A stretch of DNA of 64,000 nt from NCBI RefSeq assembly GCF_002240355.1, contig NZ_CP016353.1:2096501-2160500 (forward strand), given 5' to 3'. The translations under genes and the position numbers were made by a program. The notes below the pieces were generated by a model. The model saw only the letters and a list, made by a program, of their open reading frames with translations. It was not told the origin of the DNA and made no database searches. Shown in pieces: positions 1 to 8,532 of this stretch (position 1 is the first letter of the stretch; each line of letters starts with the position of its first letter). The DNA is from Prauserella marina (GTDB taxonomy: Bacteria > Actinomycetota > Actinomycetes > Mycobacteriales > Pseudonocardiaceae).

Positions 1-2
1 TC

Positions 3-212
3 CCGCACATGGTGCGGCAGCGGGTCGAAGGTGCCATCAGGTCCAGATACCGCAAGGACATGGCCGGCGGCGGCGCCTGGTTCGTGGTCCGCAAGGTCCC
101 CGGCACCGACGGTTCGGTGCTGCAAGTGCGCCCCGATCGCGGCGCCGACCTTGAACTCGTCGCGAGGATCGCCGAGGAGGCAGCGGAGAAGCTGGCCGGG
201 GGAACGCCTTAG
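3..212 (+). CDS. C-terminal end of an unidentified protein (cut by left edge)
   Basis: An open frame enters from the left edge and stops with TAG at 210-212. About 70 residues are visible, charged, with a short helical Ala/Glu-rich end. I do not recognise the family. An internal ATG at 9 exists, but the frame is open to the edge, so the true start is probably outside the window. The stop lies 25 bases before the next gene on the same strand, so the two may be co-transcribed. Confidence 0.5.
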   Translation, partial: PHMVRQRVEGAIRSRYRKDMAGGGAWFVVRKVPGTDGSVLQVRPDRGADLELVARIAEEAAEKLAGGTP

Positions 213-237
213 CAGTACGCTCGTACTGGGAGGCGGT

Positions 238-1005
238 ATGTGGGATCCGGCGAAATACCTCGACTTCGGTGATTTGCGAGCACGGCCGTTCTACGACCTC
301 GTCGGCAGGGTGCGCGCCGAGCAGCCGTCACGGGTGGCCGACCTTGGCTGCGGGCCCGGCAACCTCACGGCCGAGCTGGTGAAACGCTGGCCGGAAGCGG
401 TAGTCGAAGCGCTCGACGGTTCGCCGGACATGGTGGCCGCCGCCCGCGAGGCTGGCGTCGACGCGAAGGTAGGCGACGTCAGGGACTGGTCGCCCGCGCC
501 GGACACCGACGTCGTCGTCAGCAACGCGGTGCTCCACTGGGTGCCCGGCCATCAGGACCTGCTGCGGCGCTGGGTGGGTGAGCTGCGCGAAGGCGCGTGG
601 CTGGCGATGCAGGTGCCTGCCAACTTCGCGGCGCCGTCACACGAGTTGACGAGACGGCTCGCGGGCAGTCCACGGTGGGTGTCGCGGCTCGGTGACGTGG
701 TGTTGCGGGAGGACGACGCGGTCGGCGAGCCGGGCGACTACGCCGAACTGTTCGCCGATCTCGGCTGCGCTGTCGACGTATGGGAGACGACCTACCTACA
801 GCGGCTCACCGGCGAGAACGCGGTGCTGGAGTGGATCAGCGGCACCGCGCTGCGGCCCGTGCGGGCCGCCCTCGAACCGCGTGAATGGGAGACCTTTCGT
901 GGTCAGCTGGCCGATCTGCTGGCCGAGGTCTACCCGCGGCGCGAGGACGGCACGACGTGGTTCCCTTTCAGAAGGATCTTCGCCGTCGCCAGGGTGCCGG
1001 GTTAG
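238..1005 (+). CDS. tam: Trans-aconitate 2-methyltransferase-like SAM methyltransferase
   Basis: The 255-aa product is a class I SAM-dependent methyltransferase. Motif I (DLGCGPGN) lies near residues 37-44 and binds the methionine part of SAM. The VSNAVLHWVP stretch near residue 95 and the WFPFRRIFAVA C-terminus are typical of trans-aconitate 2-methyltransferase, which methylates the aconitase inhibitor trans-aconitate in the cytosol. The ATG at 238 was chosen because GGGAGG lies 5-10 bases upstream and the protein then begins in the family manner (MWDPAKYLDF). A longer in-frame opening from 31 has no family similarity. The 3' end overlaps the convergent small gene by four bases. Confidence 0.85.
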   Translation: MWDPAKYLDFGDLRARPFYDLVGRVRAEQPSRVADLGCGPGNLTAELVKRWPEAVVEALDGSPDMVAAAREAGVDAKVGDVRDWSPAPDTDVVVSNAVLHWVPGHQDLLRRWVGELREGAWLAMQVPANFAAPSHELTRRLAGSPRWVSRLGDVVLREDDAVGEPGDYAELFADLGCAVDVWETTYLQRLTGENAVLEWISGTALRPVRAALEPREWETFRGQLADLLAEVYPRREDGTTWFPFRRIFAVARVPG

Positions 1006-1229
1006 CCGCCCGCCGGTTTCGGTTCCCTGTGCCCGTTCGAGCCGTGGCTCTGCGGGTTGGCGAAGGTCACCTTCTCGCCTACCTTGGCGCGCACGACGCC
1101 GGCGGCGCCCTGCACGGCGGGATGGTCGGCGACCTTCCGGTAGGTGCGCACGATCTGTTCGTATCGCGCACGTCCGGCGCGTGCGCCCAGCACATAGCCG
1201 ACGGCCGCGCCCAGCAGGAACGTCTTCAT
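1002..1229 (-). CDS. Small YtxH-like membrane-anchored protein
   Basis: A 75-aa protein whose N-terminus (MKTFLLGAAVGYVLGARAG) is one glycine-rich hydrophobic segment followed by basic residues, as in YtxH-like general stress proteins. The remainder is charged and low in complexity, so it is probably a single-pass protein with a cytosolic tail. The ATG at 1229 has GAGGAGG about 9 bases upstream. A further upstream in-frame ATG at 1274 would add a polar extension ahead of the membrane segment and is less likely. Function is unknown. Confidence 0.7.
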   Translation of the reverse strand: MKTFLLGAAVGYVLGARAGRARYEQIVRTYRKVADHPAVQGAAGVVRAKVGEKVTFANPQSHGSNGHREPKPAGG

Positions 1230-1386
1230 GCCTTGATGCCTCCTCGTGCCGGTATCCACGCCATTGTGGCCCACGACGCCGGACGGTGCCCGAGCCGTCG
1301 CGGAGGGGGTGGTGCGAGGTGGTGATCGGGGATGGTTTAGAGTGTTACTCCGTTGGCCGGAGCGATCCGAACAACGGAAAGAGCGA

Positions 1387-1459
<73 letters not shown>

Positions 1460-1465
1460 CAGCAC

Positions 1466-1500
1466 AAACAAGGCCCCCAAGATTCTTGGGGGCCTTGTTT
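1466..1500 (+). terminator. Rho-independent-like terminator of tRNA-Asn
   Basis: A 16-bp perfect stem, 1466-1481 with 1485-1500, separated by only ATT. The right arm ends in TTGTTT. It starts 7 bases after the tRNA and ends before the XRE gene, so it most likely ends the tRNA transcript. The inverted repeat would also work in the opposite direction. Confidence 0.85.
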
Positions 1501-1592
1501 ACATCCATAGTTGACATCAGTCGCGGTCGGGGTGCCGGTTCATTCGCTCGGCGGCCCTCCGCGATGACAGCCACCGAGGCAACATAGGTGAC

Positions 1593-1835
1593 GTGGAAAA
1601 GTCGATCTACTCGGCCGAATACCAGCACCTCTGCCGGTTACTCCGGGAAGCGCGCCATGAAGCAGGGCTGACACAGGTCCAGGTAGCGGGGCAGCTCGGT
1701 GTCCCGCAGTCGTTCGTCAGCAACTACGAATCCGGCCAACGCCGACTCGACGTCATCGAGCTGCGTCACGTGGCGAAGGTGATCGGCAGTCCCCTGAGTC
1801 GCCTGCTCTCGCAAGTTTTCCCGGAATACGGATGA
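1593..1835 (+). CDS. Small XRE-family DNA-binding protein
   Basis: An 80-aa protein made almost entirely of one Cro/CI-type helix-turn-helix. The HTH runs about residues 15-50 (LTQVQVAGQLGVPQSFVSNYESGQR), then a helix with the LRHVAKVIG pattern. No sensor domain is present. GTG at 1593 is the first start; no clear Shine-Dalgarno is seen, so translation may be leaderless or weak. It ends only about 10 bases before the structured RNA, so the two could share a transcript. Its target is unknown. Confidence 0.75.
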   Translation: MEKSIYSAEYQHLCRLLREARHEAGLTQVQVAGQLGVPQSFVSNYESGQRRLDVIELRHVAKVIGSPLSRLLSQVFPEYG

Positions 1836-1840
1836 ACAAC

Positions 1841-1960
1841 ACCAGGTCGTGTTACCTGGGGTGAAAGCCCGGCCGGACTCGCACCGGCAACCCTACGGTT
1901 GACAAGCCGCTGCGGTGTCCGTTTCGCCGTGAGGCGGCTGGGGTACGCGACGGCAGGAGG
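1841..1960 (+). ncRNA. SAM-riboswitch-clan-like structured leader RNA
   Basis: Between the XRE stop and the DUF2795 start the DNA folds into a four-arm element. P1 is 1846-1856 with 1942-1951 (one bulge, one wobble). P2 is GCCGG/CCGGC (1872-1876 with 1884-1888). P3 is CGGTT/AGCCG around GACA. P4 is CGCC/GGCG around the GNRA tetraloop GTGA (1925-1936). The single-stranded words GTGAAAGCCC, CCGGCAACCCT and GCGGTGTCC resemble the SAM-IV and SAM-I/IV core known from actinobacteria. P1 ends five bases before AGGAGGTGAC, the ribosome site of the next gene, so translational control is plausible. A competing hairpin, CACCAGGT with ACCTGG, could form at the 5' end. A cobalamin element is the main alternative, but no B12 box is visible. 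Confidence 0.5.
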
Positions 1961-1967
1961 TGACATC

Positions 1968-2288
1968 ATGCCGACGACGACCACCGCCGAGCGCGTGCGC
2001 GCCGCACTGTCCGATGCGGACTTCCCAGCGGAGAAGCCAGACTTGATGCGCTGCGCGGAGAAAACCGGCGCCGACAGGAACACGGTCGCGGCGCTGGGCG
2101 CCATGCCACCCGTCCTGTATGAAAACCTCACCGAGGTGATGCGATCCGTTCCGCTCGACCAAGGCGACAGCGCGGCCGAGGAGGCGCCCCGGCGGCGGGA
2201 GCACGACAAGCCCGGCCTCGCGCAGCGCGAGAAGGACATCTCCGGGCATCCGATCATCGACGAGCTCGGCGAGAACCGGGGAAGCTGA
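1968..2288 (+). CDS. DUF2795-domain protein
   Basis: A 106-aa protein. Residues about 8-62 (VRAALSDADFPAEKPDL...YENLTEVMRSV) match the DUF2795 pattern: a short all-helical domain with 'DFPA', a basic/polar middle and a 'LP..Y....EVM' ending. The tail is highly charged and proline/arginine-rich. The function of DUF2795 is unknown. ATG at 1968 is fixed by AGGAGGTGAC at 1955-1964, which follows the structured RNA directly, so this is the gene the RNA would control. The 3' end is convergent with the symporter gene 7 bases away. Confidence 0.8.
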   Translation: MPTTTTAERVRAALSDADFPAEKPDLMRCAEKTGADRNTVAALGAMPPVLYENLTEVMRSVPLDQGDSAAEEAPRRREHDKPGLAQREKDISGHPIIDELGENRGS

Positions 2289-2295
2289 CCACCGC

Positions 2296-3834
2296 TCAGG
2301 CCGCGGGCACCGGTTCCGGTTCCTCATCGCGCCGCTCCGCCTCGGGATCGCTGCCCAGCGACGACACGAGCGCGGCCGACTCGGCGTCCCGCCACGGCCT
2401 CAGGAAGCCCACCAGAACGAACACCACGAACGAGACGGCGATCGGCCCGGCCACGGTGATCGTGGTCGTCAGGTTGGGATTGAGCGAGGCCACCCAGTCT
2501 CCGAGCACGTACCTGTTCAGCCCGAACGTGACGAGACCGGCCGCCCAGCCGGCCAGCGCGGCCGACGGCCCGCAGCGCCGGAACAACGGCAGCAGACCGA
2601 ACAGCATCGGGATCGCGATGGGGCCGATCAGCGCGCTGAACCACAGCACGATGATGCCGAGCACCCCGCCGAGACTTTCCGCGCTGATGGCGATGGCCAT
2701 CGACAGCGCGATGAAAGCGAACGTCACGACCCGGCCGGTCACCAACTGTCCCTTGCTGGTGAATTCCCGCGAGCGCCGGAAAACCACGGGCAGCACGTCC
2801 CTGGTGACCACCGCCGCAACAGTGTTGGCGTCCGATCCGGTAACGGACATGGTCTGCGCGAAAAGACCGGCAAGCACCAATCCCACCAGTCCAGGCGGCA
2901 GCAGTGTCAGCGCGAGCTGGGCGTAGGAGTGCTCCGGGTTGCCGAGATCGGGAAGCAGCAGCGGGGCAGCGAACATCGGGATCAACAGGATCAACGGCCA
3001 CGTCACGTAGAGCACGGCCGAGAAAATGCCGGAGCGACGCGCCGAAGCGCCGTCGGGAGACGAAATGAATCGCTGGGCGAGGTTCCAGGTTCCGCCGCTG
3101 TAGGCGAGGGTCTGCACGATGGTGTAGGCGACGACGAACGTGACGGTGTACTGCTCGCTGAACGGCCTGCTGTGCGAATCGGGAAGCCGTTCCCACATCG
3201 TCCACAGAGTGGAGAAGCCGTCGAGGTGCATGAGCACCGCGACCAGCATGACCGTACCGGCGATGAGCTGGATCGCGAATTGCGCCGCGTCGTTCAGCAC
3301 GTCGGCCCAGATGCCGCCGATGGTGCAGTACACCAGCGTGACCGCACCGGTGGCCAGCACGCCCCATTCCAGCGGAATTCCGGCGAACACGTAGAGCAGA
3401 ATCGCGGTCGCCGCCCATTTTGCTCCGACGTCGACGATCTTCAGCAAACCTCCGCTGTAGGCGAGGATCTGCTGGGTCGGCACGTTGTAGCGGATGGCGA
3501 GGTATTCCAGCGGCGACTGGACACCGAAGCGCATGCGCAGCCTCGCCCAGCGCGGCGCGAACAACAGCGATCCGGTCAGCACCGCGACACCGACCGCGAG
3601 CGCGGTCCAGATGTAGGTGCTGAATCCCTCGCTGTAGGCGACGGCGGCGACGGCGACGAAGAAACTGGCGCTGTAGCCCGACATGTGATGCGAGATTCCG
3701 GACAGCCACCACGGCAGTTTCCCGCCTGCCGTGAAGAAGTCCGCGGTGTCGTGGATCCGCCGCCGTGACCACACGCCGATCGCGATGATGACGAGTGAAT
3801 AGGCCGACATCACGAGCCAGTCGAGTGTGGACAT
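2296..3834 (-). CDS. Sodium:solute symporter (SSS family)
   Basis: A 512-aa polytopic membrane protein with about 13 hydrophobic segments. The N-terminal ADFFTAGGKLPWWLSGISH region, the GFSTYIWTALAVG helix and the SAKWAATAILLY-like core are typical of SSS transporters, which couple Na+ entry to uptake of sugars, acids or amino acids. The tail after the last helix is acidic (EPEPVPAA). The start ATG at 3834 lies 55 bases downstream of the SMP-30-like gene on the same strand, so the two look like an operon. That pairing suggests uptake of a sugar acid or lactone precursor. The substrate is inferred from context only. Confidence 0.88.
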   Translation of the reverse strand: MSTLDWLVMSAYSLVIIAIGVWSRRRIHDTADFFTAGGKLPWWLSGISHHMSGYSASFFVAVAAVAYSEGFSTYIWTALAVGVAVLTGSLLFAPRWARLRMRFGVQSPLEYLAIRYNVPTQQILAYSGGLLKIVDVGAKWAATAILLYVFAGIPLEWGVLATGAVTLVYCTIGGIWADVLNDAAQFAIQLIAGTVMLVAVLMHLDGFSTLWTMWERLPDSHSRPFSEQYTVTFVVAYTIVQTLAYSGGTWNLAQRFISSPDGASARRSGIFSAVLYVTWPLILLIPMFAAPLLLPDLGNPEHSYAQLALTLLPPGLVGLVLAGLFAQTMSVTGSDANTVAAVVTRDVLPVVFRRSREFTSKGQLVTGRVVTFAFIALSMAIAISAESLGGVLGIIVLWFSALIGPIAIPMLFGLLPLFRRCGPSAALAGWAAGLVTFGLNRYVLGDWVASLNPNLTTTITVAGPIAVSFVVFVLVGFLRPWRDAESAALVSSLGSDPEAERRDEEPEPVPAA

Positions 3835-3888
3835 GGTTCTCCGTTCGTCAGTCCACAGCGGACTGTTCTTGCGAGGTGCTCAGCGTTT

Positions 3889-4770
3889 TCAGTGCGCGGC
3901 GGGGAAGGGCGCCCGTGCGGTGGTGACCATCGTTCCGAACTGGCCGGTGCTCACCGATTCGGGGTGGCGGCTGGCTTCCGCGAGTTCTTCGAGCGTGATC
4001 CGGCTCGAAATCAAGAACAGGGTCGTGCCGTCGGGACCGCCGAGCGCGCAGGCGATGGCGGCGGTTCCGGGCGAGGGAATGCGGTGGGTGATCGTGCCGT
4101 CGCGATCGGTTCTGATGAACTCGCCGCCGAAGATGGTCGCCGCCCACACTCCGCTTTCCGCGTCGATGGCAGCGCCGTCCGGCTGTTGCTCGGCGGGCAG
4201 GCTGACCAGTACCCGGGGGTCGCGAACGTCGCCGTCCTCCGCGATTTCCGCGATCAGCACGCGATTGCGGTACGTTTCGTTGACGGTGATGTGCTTGCCG
4301 TCCGGGGTGATCGTCATTCCGTTGGGCGTGAAGAACCTGCTCGCCGAAACCCATGGCCGTCCGTCGGGCTCCACGATGATCAGCGGGGTGTCGCACGGCT
4401 GGCCGCCACCGAAAATGTCGAAGCCGTAGGGCGAGACGTAGGCGCGGCCGTTCCGGTCGACGACGAGGTCGTTGATCTCGGCGGGGGTCAGCGCGGAAAG
4501 GTCGGCGTGGGGCGAAATCCGGCCATCCCGCACCTTGACGATGGTTCTGCTGTGCATGAGAACGACGAGCAGGTCGCCTTCGGGGGTGAAGCCGAGGCCG
4601 GAAGGCGTGTCGTCGAACCGGGCCACGGTTTCCGGCTCGCCGTCGAGGGTCACGGTCTGGACTGTCCGGCTGTAGAAGTCGGATACCCACAGGCGATCGC
4701 GGTACCACCGAGGCCCTTCGGCGAACGTCAATGTGTCAGACATCAGCAATTCACCATCAGATGCCTGCAT
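3889..4770 (-). CDS. SMP-30/gluconolactonase-like lactone hydrolase
   Basis: A 293-aa beta-propeller protein of the SMP-30/LRE family. Visible elements are an early FAEGPRWY metal-ligand motif, INDLVVDRNGRAYVS, FFTPNGMTITPDGKHI with the ligand Asn, and QPDGAAIDAESGVWAA with the metal-binding Asp. Family members hydrolyse sugar lactones in a divalent-metal site. The start at 4770 is preceded by GGAAGGG. An ATG at 4740 is an alternative, and a longer frame from 4884 lacks a ribosome site. The gene precedes the sodium symporter and is probably co-transcribed with it. Confidence 0.83.
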   Translation of the reverse strand: MQASDGELLMSDTLTFAEGPRWYRDRLWVSDFYSRTVQTVTLDGEPETVARFDDTPSGLGFTPEGDLLVVLMHSRTIVKVRDGRISPHADLSALTPAEINDLVVDRNGRAYVSPYGFDIFGGGQPCDTPLIIVEPDGRPWVSASRFFTPNGMTITPDGKHITVNETYRNRVLIAEIAEDGDVRDPRVLVSLPAEQQPDGAAIDAESGVWAATIFGGEFIRTDRDGTITHRIPSPGTAAIACALGGPDGTTLFLISSRITLEELAEASRHPESVSTGQFGTMVTTARAPFPAAH

Positions 4771-5161
4771 TGATTTCCCTTCCGCGATGTCGGTTGTGCG
4801 GATCGTACGTATGGGACCCGGGTACGTCGAGAGGAGATCTGCCCGATTTGTCGCCAAGAGATCGAGGTCACAAATTCCAGTCATCCATAGTGGACAGATG
4901 TTCTCGTTTCGTTACGGAACATGATGTTGTCCGGACAGGCGTGCCATGCGAGAGTGCTTGACTCGAATTCGGAGAATCGCGCTACGGCGGCCCGAATCAG
5001 TCATCGTCGCGTGCTTGAGGTGCTTCGCGGCTACCCGAGGTGAAGGTTCGGTGATCTTCTCCGTGGGTGCGCGGCGAGATTTTCGAAGGCCCGTGCCTGC
5101 TTGTCCAGCGGAGTTACCGGTAAAGTCACGAGGCCGCTGGTGGCTGGGGTGAGGTGACGTT
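4771..5161. other. 391-bp divergent intergenic region
   Basis: This stretch lies between the leftward SMP-30 operon and the rightward kinase operon and must hold both promoters. No convincing open frame is seen. A perfect 10-bp palindrome TTACCGGTAA lies at 5114-5123, about 40 bases before the kinase start. An arm pair CGTAC...GTACG lies near 4806-4828. I cannot assign a regulator to either. Confidence 0.4.
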
Positions 5162-6283
5162 GTGGCAGGCGAAGCCGTTCGGTTGCTGCGGGATTTCGGC
5201 CGAGGGTACGCGGTCGTCGTGCGGCTGGTGACTCTGCTGCCGATATGCGCGATCGCGTTGTTCAGGGCTTCGCCGGACCACGTGCGGCTCGTCGGGCTGG
5301 TGGTCGCGATCGCGGCGGTGTGGACCTGTGTCCAGGCATGGTGGCTTCGCAGGGCCGCCGGGGGGTTGTCGCCGCTTGTCGCCGACGTGGTCGTGCTGCT
5401 GGGGCTGTCGCTGACCACCTTCTGGACTGGAGCGGGAGAGGACACCAATTTCGGCTGGCTCAGATTGCTCGCGACATTCGCCTGCGTGACCTGGCAATGG
5501 CACACCTCGACGCTCGCGGGCGGGGCCGCGGCACTGCTGGTCGCGGGCGGGATGCTGCCCGTGTTCGCGGGAGCGGGTGCCGACCCGAGCGTGCTGAGGG
5601 CGCTCGGGTGGCTGGTGGTGGTGTCCGCGCTTTCCCGTGCGGCGTGGGTGATCGTCGGCAGGGCCGCGACGCGCGCCGACCGGATGGCGGCGGCCGCGGA
5701 ACGGGCCCGAGGTGAGGCGGAGGTGGCCTCGGCCGTGCGTGCCGACGAGCGGGAGCACGCCAACGCGTTGCACGACACGGCAGCCACCACGCTGCTGATG
5801 GTGGGAACGGGCCAGGTGCGGGCCGAAGCGCCGTGGCTGGCGCCGCAGGCGCGCCGTGACCTCGGCAGGCTTGCCGGAAGAGGCTTGACGGCCGGAGCCG
5901 AAGCGGATCTCGTCCCGCTGTTGCGTGGCAATCTCGACACCCCTCACGTGAGCGTCGAGTTCGACCTGCCTGAGCGGCTGCGGCTTCCCGCCGAGGTGGC
6001 GATGGCGTTCGCGGGCGCCGCGGCGGAAGCGGTGACCAATGTGCGCAGGCACGCCGGTGCGGAAACCGTCGCCGTGCGGTTGAGCGGTGACGCGCGGGCG
6101 GTGTGCCTTGAGGTCACCGACACCGGCGACGGGTTCGACGTCGACGCCGTCCCCGCCACGCGGCGCGGGCTACGCGAATCCGTGCGCGGCAGAATGACCG
6201 GTGTCGGTGGCACCGCGACGATCACCTCGTCGTCGGAGACCGGAACCGTCGTGCGGCTGAAATGGGCGGGCGGCGATGACTGA
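5162..6283 (+). CDS. Membrane histidine kinase, NarL/HisKA_3 type
   Basis: A 373-aa sensor kinase. Residues about 15-160 hold four to five membrane helices with no large outside loop, so the signal is probably sensed in or at the membrane. The phospho-acceptor box EREHANALHDTAATTLL places the His at residue 204. The ATPase part keeps the N box (EAVTNVRRHAG), the G1 box (VTDTGDGFD) and a C-terminal glycine stretch. GTG at 5162 follows GGTGAGGTGAC. The stop overlaps the next gene by eight bases, which implies coupled translation with the pseudokinase and the response regulator. Confidence 0.87.
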   Translation: MAGEAVRLLRDFGRGYAVVVRLVTLLPICAIALFRASPDHVRLVGLVVAIAAVWTCVQAWWLRRAAGGLSPLVADVVVLLGLSLTTFWTGAGEDTNFGWLRLLATFACVTWQWHTSTLAGGAAALLVAGGMLPVFAGAGADPSVLRALGWLVVVSALSRAAWVIVGRAATRADRMAAAAERARGEAEVASAVRADEREHANALHDTAATTLLMVGTGQVRAEAPWLAPQARRDLGRLAGRGLTAGAEADLVPLLRGNLDTPHVSVEFDLPERLRLPAEVAMAFAGAAAEAVTNVRRHAGAETVAVRLSGDARAVCLEVTDTGDGFDVDAVPATRRGLRESVRGRMTGVGGTATITSSSETGTVVRLKWAGGDD

Positions 6284-7385
6284 CGATCTCGAACGGGCCA
6301 CGAGGGAACAGCTCCGTCACGGCCTCAGAGTCGCGATGCTGGTCGTCACGGTGGTGATCGTGTTCGGGCTGAGCCTTTCCAACCTGGTGCGTGGTCTCGG
6401 CACGTTCCCGCTGCCATGGGCACAACTTGCCGCGTTCGCGGTGCTGGCGGCCGTGCTCTCCGGTGAGGCCGTGTTGCTGGTCCGCAAGAAAACCTGGAAT
6501 GCCGCCAGAAGGGTGGCCGTCGTGGCGATACTCACCGCCTCGGCACTGTCCTATGTCACCCTGCCGGATGGGCGCACGTCGACGGCGCTCGACTGGGCCT
6601 TCGGCGCGGCGAACTGGGTGGGCATCGTCGTCCTGTTCGACCGTCCTTTTCGGAGCGCGGTGCTGTTCTTGCTCGCCCACGAGTCGGTGGCGCTGGCGAA
6701 TCTCGTTGTCGTGCAGGGTTTCAGCAAGGAGGCGTTCGCCAGGTTCGCCACCGGATCGGTGACCGTCATCGGGTTCCCGCTGTGCGCCGCTGTCGTGGCC
6801 GCGGCGCTGGGAAGGATCGGCAGCCAGGCAGCCGCTGCGGCGAGGGAGGTCGAACGGGTCCGCACCAAGGAGGCCGTCGCCGTCGAATCGCATCGCCGCA
6901 GGGCGCGGCGCTTCGCCGACCTTTCCGGCACGACGGTTCCGCTGCTCGAAGGGCTCGCCGACGGCTCGTTGCGGCCGGACGACGTCTCGGTGCAGCGCCG
7001 GTGCGCCATCGAGGCGGCAAGGATGAGACGGCTCTTCGCCGAGCTGGACACGGTCGCGGATCCGTTGCTGCACGAGTTGCGGCACTGCGCCGACGTCGCC
7101 GACCGCAGGGGCGTCGAGGTCGAACTCGACGCGCGAGGCAGGCTACCGGACATTCCCGTTGCCGTGCGGCGTGATCTCACCGAGGTCGCTCTCACGGCGC
7201 TGGCCACGGCAGAGTCGTGGGCGAGGGTTACCGTCATCGGGAACGCCGGGCTCGTGTCGGTCAACGTCGTCGCCGACTGCGCGGACTCCGGCGTGCCGGT
7301 TCCCGCGACGCGGGTGAGCGTGGCGACCTACGGGACGGAAGGAACTGTGTGGATGGAGGCCACGTGGCAACCGGGGACGAGCTGA
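6276..7385 (+). CDS. Kinase-like membrane protein lacking catalytic motifs (pseudokinase)
   Basis: A 369-aa protein with the same architecture as the preceding kinase: about five membrane helices (residues 18-190), a basic coiled linker, then a domain where the dimerisation and ATPase parts should be. Where the kinase has the LHDT box this protein reads FADLSGTT. No N-box asparagine pair and no DxGxG motif can be found, so phospho-acceptor and ATP site both appear lost. It overlaps the kinase by 8 bases and the response regulator by 22. The likely role is as a partner or inhibitor of the active kinase. Function is inferred from layout. Confidence 0.7.
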   Translation: MTDDLERATREQLRHGLRVAMLVVTVVIVFGLSLSNLVRGLGTFPLPWAQLAAFAVLAAVLSGEAVLLVRKKTWNAARRVAVVAILTASALSYVTLPDGRTSTALDWAFGAANWVGIVVLFDRPFRSAVLFLLAHESVALANLVVVQGFSKEAFARFATGSVTVIGFPLCAAVVAAALGRIGSQAAAAAREVERVRTKEAVAVESHRRRARRFADLSGTTVPLLEGLADGSLRPDDVSVQRRCAIEAARMRRLFAELDTVADPLLHELRHCADVADRRGVEVELDARGRLPDIPVAVRRDLTEVALTALATAESWARVTVIGNAGLVSVNVVADCADSGVPVPATRVSVATYGTEGTVWMEATWQPGTS

Positions 7386-8038
7386 TCACCGCGGTGATCG
7401 TCGACGACCACGCGGCCATCGCCGCTGGCGTGCGATATTGGTGCGAGCAGGCGGATCCGCCGATCGCGCTCGTCGACGCGGAGGCGAGGCTCGCCGATGT
7501 CTGGACGGGGCCCGGGGCCGCGGCGGACGTCGTGATCTTCGATCTGGAGCTGGTTCCCCGCAAGCCGGAGTTCGGCGAGTTGCGCAGGCTCGTCGACAGC
7601 GGCCGCAAGGTGATCGTGTATTCCCAGCACGCCGACGACGTCACCGCGATCAAGTGCATCGACCTCGGCGCTCTTGCCTACCTGACCAAGAGGGAAGGGC
7701 AGGACCACCTCGTGTCCGCCATCCGCGCGGCGGCGCGGGGCCTTCCCTACACGGCCCCTTCGCTGTCAGGAGCACTGGTCGCCGACGAGGCGCCGGGCAG
7801 GCCGCGCCTTTCGCCGCGCGAGGTCGAGGTTCTTCGCGCGTGGTTCGCCTCCTCGTCCAAGGAACTTGTCGCGGCGAAGCTCCACATCACCGCGAAGACC
7901 GTCGACACCCACATCGGCAGGGTGCGGGTGAAGTACGCCAACGTCGGCCGTACCGCCAGCACCAAGAGCGACCTCGTCACCAGGGCGCTCGACGACGGTG
8001 TGATCACCCTGGCCGAGCTCAACCAGTCTTCGCCGTAG
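7364..8038 (+). CDS. LuxR/NarL-family response regulator
   Basis: A 224-aa regulator. The receiver domain (1-125) shows the acidic pair in VIVDDH, the phospho-acceptor Asp60 in VVIFDLEL and the conserved Lys in YLTKREG. The C-terminal LuxR-type HTH (about 145-205) begins LSPREVEVLRAW and contains AKTVDTHIGRVRVKY. GTG at 7364 has GGAGG upstream and was preferred to a longer frame from 7217 that lies in the neighbour's coding sequence. It is the output partner of the kinase genes ahead of it. Confidence 0.9.
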   Translation: MATGDELITAVIVDDHAAIAAGVRYWCEQADPPIALVDAEARLADVWTGPGAAADVVIFDLELVPRKPEFGELRRLVDSGRKVIVYSQHADDVTAIKCIDLGALAYLTKREGQDHLVSAIRAAARGLPYTAPSLSGALVADEAPGRPRLSPREVEVLRAWFASSSKELVAAKLHITAKTVDTHIGRVRVKYANVGRTASTKSDLVTRALDDGVITLAELNQSSP

Positions 8039-8052
8039 GGCGGCAACCCGTA

Positions 8053-8265
8053 TCAGGGAAGCGGGTTCCCGGTGGTGGGCTGTGGTAGCGAGTCGCCGGG
8101 GCCCGGTGCGTGGGCTCCGCGCTGGGTCTCGACGGCGACCCAGATACCGGCCAAGACGATGAGGACCATCAGCGCGCCGACGGCGATGTTGGCGATCCCC
8201 TCGGCGGGTCGCGTGCCTTTGGCGTGGCGGTCGGCGCCGGGCACCGTTGGTTGCCTCGCTGACAT
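8053..8265 (-). CDS. Small single-pass membrane protein
   Basis: A 70-aa protein: a basic N-terminus (residues 1-22), one hydrophobic helix (IANIAVGALMVLIVLAGIWVAV) and a proline-rich polar tail. No family is recognised. It is convergent with the response regulator (14-base gap). ATG at 8265 lacks a strong ribosome site. Longer frames on this strand run through unrelated sequence and were not used. Confidence 0.55.
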   Translation of the reverse strand: MSARQPTVPGADRHAKGTRPAEGIANIAVGALMVLIVLAGIWVAVETQRGAHAPGPGDSLPQPTTGNPLP

Positions 8266-8532
8266 GCTGGCAGCGTAGGACCAAGCCGCTCCGGCAGGGC
8301 ACCGAGGGTGATCAGGTACACCGAGCCGGGCGCTCAGGCCGATCCTCTGTGGACGGAAATCGAGTCGCCCGCACAGGTGACCGCGGGGCGGTCGTCCGCG
8401 TGTTTCGGGCGGCCAGACGATCATCGACCTGCCGGACCGGGTCGTGGCCGCACCGTTCCGCGCGGTCGTGGCGGCCCGCCCGAAGGACCGGTACGTTCGA
8501 AGACGGAGCGCCGTTTCCCACAAGGAGGACTC

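Noticed and set aside
1841-1960. Cobalamin riboswitch
   Set aside because: GGTGAAAGCCC looks like its core, but the B12 box is missing and the element is only about 110 bases with a closing stem that fits the SAM clan better. It stays as the alternative.
2324-3772. A 482-codon minus frame beside the sodium symporter frame
   Set aside because: Out of phase with the transmembrane protein and without hydrophobic segments.
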